From: JBBUEO01 sp038056915
GTDB taxonomy: Bacteria > Patescibacteriota > UBA1384 > UBA12157 > JAENIV01
Assembly (NCBI GenBank): GCA_038056915.1
Contig: JBBUEO010000004.1
Location: 1 to 15,193, forward strand
Length of the DNA stretch: 15,193 bases
Reading direction: 5' to 3'
Under the pieces are notes generated by a model. That model saw only the letters and a program-made list of their open reading frames with translations. It searched no databases and was not told where the DNA came from. Position numbers and translations under genes: made by a program. How positions within the stretch are numbered: position 1 is the stretch's first letter; each line of letters starts with the position of its first letter. Shown in pieces: positions 6,185 through 12,304 of this stretch.

Positions 6185-7486
6185 ATGAGACTGTTGATTG
6201 TTGCTCCTTCATGGGATCAAAGCTGGTGGCATGGCGGCAGGGTACTTGCCCCGCCTTTAGCCCTTCCGTTGCTTGCGGGTCTGACACCGGAAGGAATCGA
6301 GGTCAGACTGATTGATGAGAATGTCGAGCCGGTTGATACAACCGCCGATGTCGACTTGGTGGCGATTAGCTGTATGACTGCTTCTGCCCCGCGCGCTTAC
6401 GTTATTGCTGACGCCTTTCGAGAGCGAGGAATTCCAGTCGTTATGGGCGGTATTCATCCTACCGTGAGGCCTGACGAGGCGAAAGATCATGCTGACGCCA
6501 TCGTCATTGGCGAAGTAGAGCCGAGGTGGGAAGAGGTCATCGCCGATCTTGCTGCTGATCGGCTTAAACCGCGTTACTCAAATAACGGTTATGCGGATCT
6601 TGCCGGCCTTCCGCGCCCCCGGCGCGAGCTGCTCCAAGTGGATCGCTATCTGACCACCAATGTCGTCCAGACGGCGCGGGGATGCCCCCACAATTGTACC
6701 TTTTGTTCAGTAAAAGCCGTCGCCGGCCGGCGCTACCGCTTCAGGCCGATCAATGAAGTGACAGAGGAGATTGATCCGCTTAAAGGCTGGATTGGCTTAG
6801 TGGATGATAACATCGCCGGTAATCCCACCCGCGCCAAGGAACTCTTCGAAGCCCTCATCCCGCTCAAACGCCGCTGGGTCGGACAAGCTGATCTAAACAT
6901 TGCCCGTGATCCGGAGTTAATGGCTTTGGCTGTTCGAAGCGGCTGTAAAGCGTTGTTCATTGGGCTGGAGTCATTGTCGCCTCAAAACCTGAAGGCGACC
7001 GGCAAGTCACCCAATGTTGGGACTGATATGGACGAGGCGGTCAGGAGAATCCATCGGGCCGGCATAGAGATCATCGGGTCTTTTGTGTTCGGATTCGATG
7101 GTGATGATCTGGGTACCTTCGCTAGAACGGTCGCTTTTGCCGAGCGTCATAGGCTAGCCGCCGCCCAATTCGCTGTCCTTACGCCTTTCCCGGGTACCGC
7201 AATTTGCGATAAGCTTACCGAGGAAGGACGTATCCTGGGCAACGACTGGTCGGACTACACTATGAGCAACGTTGTTTTCCGCCCCTTGCAGATGACTCCC
7301 TTGGAACTGAAGGAGGGGCAGCGCTCCGCCTACAGACAATTCTACTCCCTTTCTTCGATTTTCAGAAGATGCCTTGGGTATCGTCTACTTAGTCGTCACA
7401 AGACAGCCCTGGCATTAATGGTCAACAGAAGCTATCGTCTGCTCCACCGCCACCAAAAGGTGGCTACGTGGCTTACGAGCGCCTGA
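6185..7486 (+). CDS. B12-binding domain radical SAM protein
   Basis: The 433-residue protein has an N-terminal cobalamin-binding-like domain (residues 1-125) with the ordered motifs APPLALPLLAG, AISCMTASAPRAY and VVMGGIHPT, but no DxHxxG histidine motif for base-off B12 binding. The radical SAM core starts near 155 and holds the iron-sulfur ligands C167, C171 and C174 in GCPHNCTFCS (CX3CX2C). Later core strands include FIGLES (258-263) and GSFVFGFDGD. The C-terminal region after about 350 resembles the DUF4070 type of such enzymes. These enzymes often methylate or rearrange lipids, antibiotics or cofactors; no neighbour indicates the substrate. The gene is visibly GC-richer than its AT-rich neighbours and prefers codons ending in G or C. 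It has its own promoter and terminator, so recent transfer is likely. AAAGGAT upstream supports the start. Confidence 0.85.
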   Translation: MRLLIVAPSWDQSWWHGGRVLAPPLALPLLAGLTPEGIEVRLIDENVEPVDTTADVDLVAISCMTASAPRAYVIADAFRERGIPVVMGGIHPTVRPDEAKDHADAIVIGEVEPRWEEVIADLAADRLKPRYSNNGYADLAGLPRPRRELLQVDRYLTTNVVQTARGCPHNCTFCSVKAVAGRRYRFRPINEVTEEIDPLKGWIGLVDDNIAGNPTRAKELFEALIPLKRRWVGQADLNIARDPELMALAVRSGCKALFIGLESLSPQNLKATGKSPNVGTDMDEAVRRIHRAGIEIIGSFVFGFDGDDLGTFARTVAFAERHRLAAAQFAVLTPFPGTAICDKLTEEGRILGNDWSDYTMSNVVFRPLQMTPLELKEGQRSAYRQFYSLSSIFRRCLGYRLLSRHKTALALMVNRSYRLLHRHQKVATWLTSA

Positions 7487-7493
7487 ACCGATC

Positions 7494-7527
7494 GCCCTGG
7501 GCGAACATCCGCCCAGGGCTTATTTTT
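7494..7527 (+). terminator. Rho-independent terminator of the radical SAM gene
   Basis: A perfect 10-bp GC-rich stem, GCCCTGGGCG and CGCCCAGGGC (7494-7503 with 7510-7519), encloses a 6-nt loop and is followed by TTATTTTT. It starts 8 nt after the stop codon. The T-tract is on the plus side only. Confidence 0.9.
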
Positions 7528-7569
7528 AGGATATTTTAGAACAATATAATGTCGTTTGGGAAGATTAAC

Positions 7570-8496
7570 TTATCTTTCATAAGGGTCAATTAAAATTTCC
7601 GAATGGTTATCGGGGTTACGATAACCGCCGATAGTTGGATCGTAAGCTGAAAGAGGTCTGGTATAATTTGAGCCGGTTGAAGGCGAATATAAATCAGTTT
7701 CCTGACCCATAATAGCGTCGGAGAATTCATGGGACGACCAATCGCTAACCTTATTTCGATATTCCCAAGATTCCATTATCGGCGAGGAATCATTGGCTAA
7801 ATCAGCCGCGGTTGGCAATCTTACTTTATCTATACCCCCGGCTTTTGAGGGATTAATAATTGTTATCGATTTAGCAATTCTTTCTAAGGTCGGCGCCCAT
7901 TTTGACCATTTATCAGGCATGGTTTGAAAAGCGGTAATCATCCCCATAAATTGTCCGTAGCCATTCAAAACACCGGCTGAGGCCTTGGCTTTGATTTTAG
8001 TGCCGTTTTTATTGGTAAAAGTAAAAGTTTTGGTCTTTATCACCCAACTTAAACCATAAGATGGATCATTAATGGTCTCTTGAGCAGACTCATTTTCATA
8101 ACTTATATCTCTGGCGCCAATTGCCTGGAGCATAAAATCAATAAAACCGTCAGGTGTTTGAGTGCCGAACCAACCGACAGCAACCGCTCCGGCGGCGCCG
8201 GTACTTGAATCAGTGTTGTCCATAATATCAATCCCGCTTTCGTTGTCAGTCACGCTCCAACCTTGAGGAACTTTGGCGCCAAAAACTTGTCCGGTATAGC
8301 CAACTAAAGTATAGGCAGGAGGAGATTCAACGGTTTTATTTTCTGGCTCCTCATTTTCCTGATCATCTTGAGCAACCTTTTCTTTAGCAGCTTCAGTTCC
8401 AGCATACTTTTTGAAAGTGAAATAACCGCCTATTCCTAATCCCAGAATAAGAACAATTATACCGCTAATAATAAAAAAAATCCTTTTATTTTTCAT
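7570..8496 (-). CDS. membrane-anchored extracytoplasmic protein
   Basis: The 308-residue protein begins MKNKR and then has one hydrophobic segment (residues 5-28), an uncleaved-type anchor with no lipobox Cys. An acidic Glu/Asp-rich linker (43-58) leads to a globular part outside the membrane. Residues 65-215 hold a strand pattern with VPQGWSVTDNESGI and a central TKTFTFTNKNGTKIKAKA, similar in style to PsbP-like or DUF1795-like domains. The last 60 residues form a separate Tyr/Ser/Pro-rich piece with SDAIMGQETDLYSPSTG. I cannot name a function. The gene has its own promoter 16-44 nt upstream of the ATG and an AGAGGG site placed only 2 nt from the start. It shares topology with the next gene upstream (8751-9287), suggesting a pair of related envelope proteins. 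Confidence 0.8.
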   Translation of the reverse strand: MKNKRIFFIISGIIVLILGLGIGGYFTFKKYAGTEAAKEKVAQDDQENEEPENKTVESPPAYTLVGYTGQVFGAKVPQGWSVTDNESGIDIMDNTDSSTGAAGAVAVGWFGTQTPDGFIDFMLQAIGARDISYENESAQETINDPSYGLSWVIKTKTFTFTNKNGTKIKAKASAGVLNGYGQFMGMITAFQTMPDKWSKWAPTLERIAKSITIINPSKAGGIDKVRLPTAADLANDSSPIMESWEYRNKVSDWSSHEFSDAIMGQETDLYSPSTGSNYTRPLSAYDPTIGGYRNPDNHSEILIDPYER

Positions 8497-8511
8497 TTCC
8501 CTCTTTAGTTA

Positions 8512-8540
8512 ATCTTAGATCTATTTTGAGGTTTGGTCAA
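8512..8540 (-). promoter_or_regulatory. promoter of the 308-residue anchored protein
   Basis: TTGACC (8540-8535) and TAAGAT (8517-8512) on the minus strand are spaced by 17 nt. The expected start is near 8505, giving a leader of about 9 nt before the ATG at 8496. Confidence 0.5.
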
Positions 8541-8554
8541 ACGTCAGCGGAACA

Positions 8555-8575
8555 CCCCGATGGCAAGCATCGGGG
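8555..8575 (+). repeat. GC-rich hairpin, possible weak terminator
   Basis: CCCCGATG and CATCGGGG form an 8-bp perfect stem around a GCAAG loop. On the plus strand it is followed by TTTAACTATTTT, a poor T-tract, and no plus-strand gene lies just before it. On the minus strand no T-tract follows. It may be an intergenic repeat rather than a terminator. Confidence 0.4.
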
Positions 8576-8615
8576 TTTAACTATTTTATATATTACTTCG
8601 AAGGAATAATTTTCC

Positions 8616-8659
8616 CTTTTGTCCCAATTTTGTGATATATCACTAGGTTGGGTCAAGAG
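8616..8659 (+). repeat. 44-nt imperfect inverted repeat
   Basis: The dyad is centred between 8637 and 8638. Of 22 opposed positions, 17 are Watson-Crick, 3 are G-U if transcribed from the plus strand, and 2 are T-T mismatches. The centre is a perfect 12-bp palindrome, GTGATATATCAC. The wobble pairs (8618/8657, 8628/8647, 8629/8646) all have U on the 5' arm and G on the 3' arm, so folding is better in plus-strand RNA. No T-tract follows and no gene overlaps it. Confidence 0.6.
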
Positions 8660-8750
8660 TATAGGTATAAATACAATGGATCAGGGCGGTGAGGCGATGG
8701 ATTTTTCCCGCTACACTTCGTAGGTGGAATTCAGGTAAAATTATGTTTTT

Positions 8751-9287
8751 TTAGCCGTCGAGGTTTGCTTTAATTTTAAAACTGGCAGACATCGCCTCAA
8801 AAGTCGAGCTAAAATTTTGCTGGTCTAAGGTGTTTCCAAAAGTGCAGACTAAACCGCGACCGCTTTCTTTTCCTAAGGCATAAATTGCTTCCGAGATTAA
8901 ACTCCCTTCTTCGGTGACCAATTGAATTGCCTCATAATCGCTTAATTTTGATTGTTTTTTGCTTATCAATTGGACATCATCGCCTATCAGCCAGTCAATA
9001 TATTCATTTAAGCTCTGGGGTTGGTTATTGGTCCCGGTTAGAGCATTATTAAATCCGTAAGCCCGGCATTCTTTTTTGCCATCCGGGGAAGAAAATACCA
9101 TCCCGTCATGATTTGTCGGCTCTTCGCCCAATTGCCAATCAGAGGGATAATTTAGACTAAATTGATAGCGTGAGTTTTCATAAATTTTCCATTGGTCAGT
9201 ACTTTGATTTTTCAAAATATATACAACGATGATTAAAATTATCGCCAGCAAAATTATTCCCCCAAGAATCAATAGTCTCTTTTTCAA
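8751..9287 (-). CDS. membrane-anchored PsbP-like protein
   Basis: The 178-residue protein starts MKKRLLILGG and has one hydrophobic anchor (about 3-26) with no lipobox. The outer domain opens with WKIYENSRYQFSLNYPSDW, a pattern I associate with small PsbP-like proteins common in CPR and Gram-positive bacteria. Two Cys (in KKECRAYG and GLVCTFG) could form a disulfide outside the cell. The function is unknown. The start codon is TTG at 9287, chosen because AAAGGAGG (9300-9293) lies 5 nt before it; it is the strongest ribosome binding site in the window and probably offsets the weak start codon. Upstream sequence is cut by the N gap after 45 nt, so the promoter may be missing. The gene downstream on the same strand codes for another singly anchored outer protein. 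Confidence 0.75.
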   Translation of the reverse strand: MKKRLLILGGIILLAIILIIVVYILKNQSTDQWKIYENSRYQFSLNYPSDWQLGEEPTNHDGMVFSSPDGKKECRAYGFNNALTGTNNQPQSLNEYIDWLIGDDVQLISKKQSKLSDYEAIQLVTEEGSLISEAIYALGKESGRGLVCTFGNTLDQQNFSSTFEAMSASFKIKANLDG

Positions 9288-9332
9288 GATAACCTCCTTT
9301 TTAAATATCCTATTGTTTCTTTAATTTTAAGC

Positions 9333-9432
9333 NNNNNNNNNNNNNNNNNNNNNNNNNNNNNNNNNNNNNNNNNNNNNNNNNNNNNNNNNNNNNNNNNNNN
9401 NNNNNNNNNNNNNNNNNNNNNNNNNNNNNNNN
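9333..9432. other. assembly gap of 100 N
   Basis: Exactly 100 N separate the anchored-protein gene from the tRNA. This is the usual placeholder for a join of unknown length, so missing genes and a wrong join are both possible. Confidence 0.95.
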
Positions 9433-9446
9433 TGTCAATTAAAAAA

Positions 9447-9518
9447 TGGACCGACGGGGATTTGAACCCCGGACCTCCTCCATGCCATGGAGGCGTTCTA
9501 CCACTGAACTATCGGCCC
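9447..9518 (-). tRNA. tRNA-Ala (GGC anticodon)
   Basis: A complete 72-nt cloverleaf folds on the minus strand. The acceptor stem pairs GGGCCGA with TCGGTCC, and the third pair is G3-U70, the identity element of tRNA-Ala. The D arm stem is GTTC/GAAC. The anticodon stem is CCTCC/GGAGG with loop ATGGCAT, giving anticodon GGC. The T arm is CGGGG-TTCAAAT-CCCCG. The discriminator is A73. The 3' CCA is not encoded; a run of six T follows directly (9446-9441) and may serve as a terminator. CCA must be added by the nucleotidyltransferase. Confidence 0.97.
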
Positions 9519-9566
9519 GCGTTTTATTCAGTAAATATGTTATAAGCTATCCGTTATTAGTATAAG

Positions 9567-9595
9567 AATATATCATAATTTAGAGAACTTTTCAA
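9567..9595 (-). promoter_or_regulatory. probable tRNA-Ala promoter
   Basis: TTGAAA (9595-9590) and TATATT (9572-9567) are spaced by 17 nt on the minus strand. The -35 overlaps the stop codon of the upstream oxidoreductase gene. Transcription would start near 9560, leaving about 42 nt of 5' leader for RNase P to remove. Confidence 0.5.
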
Positions 9596-10428
9596 GCCGG
9601 CGGCGGGGTTTTTGATTTTACAATTAACGCCCCTTCGGGGCAGACTTTTTGACAAATTCCGCAGGCGGTGCATTTTTCAAGATCATTTTGAGGCATTGGG
9701 GTGCCAAGAAAATTTAGATCTTTAGAATAAGTAAGGGCGCATTCGGGACATCTCACAAGACATAAGCCGCAGCTTTTACAATATTCGGGAATTCTCTGCC
9801 ACGACTTTTTCTCATCCTCAAAAACATTTTGAATTTCTTTTTTTTCTTTGCCCCTGAACTCCTGATTTTTAGGATTTTTAGAAAATTCTAATCCAAAATC
9901 AAAAGCCCGATTGTTTTGATCGGCAATTTGGGGATTTTTAGTTAAGTATTTAGCAAACTTTTGACTCATAACAGTTTTTACTTTTTGAGGATCTAAACCT
10001 TCGATATATTTTAAAATCGCCCCTAAAATGATGATATTGGCTGATTTGGGAAAAGATTGATCGTTGGCGATTTTTTGGGCCGGAATATTGAGATAATTTT
10101 TAAATTTACCTTGCAAATTCTTTAAATTATCGTCGGTGATGCTGCTGGAGTCATAGATAAAAATGGTGTTGTCTTTAATAAAATTTGCCACCGCCGGGAT
10201 GGCTCGGTCTGATAGGGCGATAATAATATCGGCGAGGGAAAATTTGGGATAAGAGATTTTTTTATCATCAATTTGCAAAAAACCAAGACTGACGCCACCG
10301 CGCTGTTCAACCCCGAAGTTAGGCATATAAGAGACAAATTTTCCCTGCTGATGCAAAGACAAGGCCAAAATTTCAACAATTGATTGAACTCCTTGTCCGC
10401 CTTCACCAGCAGCCAAGATTTTTTTCAT
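9592..10428 (-). CDS. korC: 2-oxoacid:ferredoxin oxidoreductase, gamma subunit fused to ferredoxin
   Basis: The 278-residue protein combines two subunits of the 2-oxoacid:ferredoxin oxidoreductase complex. Residues 1-180 are the gamma domain, with AAGEGGQGVQSIVEILA at the start and the characteristic FGVEQRGGVSLGF at 38-50. Residues 212-272 are a double [4Fe-4S] ferredoxin domain with clusters ligated by C217, C220, C223 plus C263, and C253, C256, C259 plus C227. An additional Cys is at 230. The ferredoxin part carries electrons from the beta-subunit site to the external acceptor. A linker of about 30 charged residues joins the two domains. The ATG overlaps the stop of the beta gene by 4 nt (ATGA). 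The gene symbol follows the alpha-beta-gamma set and does not fix the substrate. Confidence 0.88.
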   Translation of the reverse strand: MKKILAAGEGGQGVQSIVEILALSLHQQGKFVSYMPNFGVEQRGGVSLGFLQIDDKKISYPKFSLADIIIALSDRAIPAVANFIKDNTIFIYDSSSITDDNLKNLQGKFKNYLNIPAQKIANDQSFPKSANIIILGAILKYIEGLDPQKVKTVMSQKFAKYLTKNPQIADQNNRAFDFGLEFSKNPKNQEFRGKEKKEIQNVFEDEKKSWQRIPEYCKSCGLCLVRCPECALTYSKDLNFLGTPMPQNDLEKCTACGICQKVCPEGALIVKSKTPPPA

Positions 10429-11168
10429 AATTTATTATTAGTTTTAATTTTTATCTCGCCAAGCGGAAAAAATTCTTTCATTTTATTGACAAAGTCTATT
10501 GAACCCTTAGCGTTTGTTTTCCAATTTACCGGACAGGCAGATAAAACCTCAACGAAGCTAAAACCGCGGCCGTCAATTTGGTTTTGTAGAGCTTTTTTGA
10601 ATAAGGTCAAACAATTTTCAATATCGAAGGATGTGCCCCGGGCTAAATATGCATCTTCTGCAGCAATTTCTGAGAGCATTTCCGGACCCAATATTGGCCG
10701 AGAGAATAAATTTTCCGGACGGCCTTCGGGAGTAGTATCAGTTTTTTGTAAAGGCAGAGTTGTTGGTGCCAATTGACCACCAGTCATAGCGTAATTAGCG
10801 TTGTTAATTAAAATGCAGGTGATCGGGTCGTTTCGAAGACAGGAATTCACCAGATGCTGGGCGCCAATGGCATAACCTCCGCCATCGCCCATAAAAGAAA
10901 TCACCACTGCTTCCGGTCTAACTTGTTTGAAACCGACTGCCACTGGGGTAGCTCGGCCGTGATGGGTTTGAATGGTATCAACATTAAATAAATTCCAAGA
11001 AAGTAAAGAACAGCCAATGTCAGTGGCATAAACAGTTTTATCTTGGATTGCCAATTCGTCAAGGGCAAAACCTAATATTCTTAAAGCTTGCGATTGACCG
11101 CAACCGGGACAAAATTTATGAGGTAAAGCTTTTTTGTTCCAAGATTTAGGAAGATTTTCTCTCATCAT
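10425..11168 (-). CDS. korB: 2-oxoacid:ferredoxin oxidoreductase, beta subunit
   Basis: This 247-residue subunit binds thiamine diphosphate and the proximal iron-sulfur cluster. TDP binding is shown by GDGGGYAIGAQHL (95-107), then NNANYAMTGGQ (122-132). Cluster ligands fit C20 and C23 in FCPGCG, C53 in DIGCS, and C212 in SACPVNW, the four-Cys layout of the family. THHGRA (68-73) is the conserved histidine-containing segment. The length of about 250 is typical for separate beta subunits of the Kor/Vor type. Translation may start at either of two adjacent ATG codons (11168 or 11165), with AAGGAC upstream. The gene lies 18 nt after the alpha gene and overlaps the gamma gene by 4 nt. Substrate choice between pyruvate, 2-oxoglutarate and branched 2-oxoacids is not evident. 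Confidence 0.92.
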   Translation of the reverse strand: MMRENLPKSWNKKALPHKFCPGCGQSQALRILGFALDELAIQDKTVYATDIGCSLLSWNLFNVDTIQTHHGRATPVAVGFKQVRPEAVVISFMGDGGGYAIGAQHLVNSCLRNDPITCILINNANYAMTGGQLAPTTLPLQKTDTTPEGRPENLFSRPILGPEMLSEIAAEDAYLARGTSFDIENCLTLFKKALQNQIDGRGFSFVEVLSACPVNWKTNAKGSIDFVNKMKEFFPLGEIKIKTNNKL

Positions 11169-11186
11169 ATGTCCTTTTTGAATCCG

Positions 11187-12263
11187 CTAAGCGGGCTTCT
11201 GACTTAAAATTTGTTCAACTTTTTGGACTATTTCTTCGCTTGAAATCGCGCTGGCTGGTTTTAAAATATATTCGATGTTTAATGAATTTGTCCCAAATAA
11301 ATTATTTTTCACGATTGAGGCAAATTGTCCTAAGGATGATTCAGCAATTAAAATTGCTTTTTTATTCTTAACCACTTGGCAAGCCGAACTTTTGGGGAAA
11401 GGGGAGAGGGTGATCGGCCGAAAGAGGCCGACTTTTAGATTTTTTCCACGTAAGGTTTCAATTGCCTCCTTGGCTGCTTGGGAGACAATTCCATGAGCAA
11501 AAATTACTAAATCAGCATCAAGAGTATGCAAATCTTCGAATTCGATAATTTCCCGGGAGAAATCATTAAAAGCTTTTTGATGATTAGAGATAAGTGAATT
11601 TAGTTCTTCCTCAAGATTAAAAGTGTTTCTTAAATTCACATATGTTCCGGGTTTTTTATTGGGGTTAAGTAAATACGGCATTGAGTCGATAAATTCGATA
11701 TTTTTTTCCTTTGGCTCGTAGGTATCGACTGCAGTGAGCATTTTTGCTTGATAGCCATCGGCCAAGACAAAAGTTGGGAAACGATATTTCCAAGCAGTAT
11801 TAATTGCTTTAATTGAATAATCGTAAAGATCTTGGGGTGAGGAGGTGGAATAGACAATTCTTAAGCCTTCGCCATTGCCGCCGAAGCAGGTAAGATTGAC
11901 TTCTTGCTGGGAGTAAATGACGGTTCCTGTCGAGGGCCCGCCGCGTTGCATGATAAAAGCCACTGTTGGCAGCCGCATATTTTCCGCCATCGAAAAAGCA
12001 TCCTGCATTAAGACATTACCTGGGCCAGCGGTGGCGGTAAAAGCTTTAATCCCGGCAAGACATGCTCCTATCATCGCAAAGCCGGCTGACATTTCATCTT
12101 CTGTCTGGAGAAGTTTAAGGGTCGGGTTTTTGAGGCATTCTTCGGCCCAAAACTTCAAAATCTCCGTTGAGGGAGTGATCGGGTAGCCGGTCATCATCTT
12201 TGCCCCGGCGGATAGGGCTCCTTGAACGATTGCTTGATTGCCAACAATCAGCTCTTTAGTCAT
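11187..12263 (-). CDS. korA: 2-oxoacid:ferredoxin oxidoreductase, alpha subunit
   Basis: The 358-residue alpha subunit carries the pyrimidine-side TDP domain: GYPITPSTEI (26-35), QTEDEMSAGFAMIGA (53-67) with the TDP-activating Glu region, TATAGPG (76-82) and RGGPSTG (107-113). A second domain of transketolase C-terminal type follows, containing LVIFAHGIVSQAAKEAI and KVGLFRPITLSPFP. GYPITPSTEI and RGGPSTG are closer to KorA-type than to VorB-type alphas as I recall them. The segment after RGGPSTG reads VIYSQQEVNL and FGGNGEG rather than the usual TKPEQ and HGE, so substrate specificity may differ. The gene is 41 nt after acs, with only a weak AAGTGA ribosome binding site. Together with the following beta and gamma genes it encodes a complete enzyme that makes acyl-CoA, CO2 and reduced ferredoxin. 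Confidence 0.9.
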   Translation of the reverse strand: MTKELIVGNQAIVQGALSAGAKMMTGYPITPSTEILKFWAEECLKNPTLKLLQTEDEMSAGFAMIGACLAGIKAFTATAGPGNVLMQDAFSMAENMRLPTVAFIMQRGGPSTGTVIYSQQEVNLTCFGGNGEGLRIVYSTSSPQDLYDYSIKAINTAWKYRFPTFVLADGYQAKMLTAVDTYEPKEKNIEFIDSMPYLLNPNKKPGTYVNLRNTFNLEEELNSLISNHQKAFNDFSREIIEFEDLHTLDADLVIFAHGIVSQAAKEAIETLRGKNLKVGLFRPITLSPFPKSSACQVVKNKKAILIAESSLGQFASIVKNNLFGTNSLNIEYILKPASAISSEEIVQKVEQILSQKPA

Positions 12264-12304
12264 AAATCACTTATTACTTTTTCCTTTTGACTTTTTAATT
12301 TTTT

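Noticed and set aside
6006..6287. Minus-strand 93-codon frame upstream of leuS
   Set aside because: It overlaps the radical SAM start in antisense, has no ribosome binding site and shows no recognisable protein features.
7556..7567. 12-nt match TTGGGAAGATTA to the sequence after the first hairpin (1267)
   Set aside because: No hairpin accompanies it, and a 12-nt match is expected by chance in a window of this size.
8711..8723. Small CTAC/GTAG hairpin
   Set aside because: The stem is only 4 bp and no second copy supports it.
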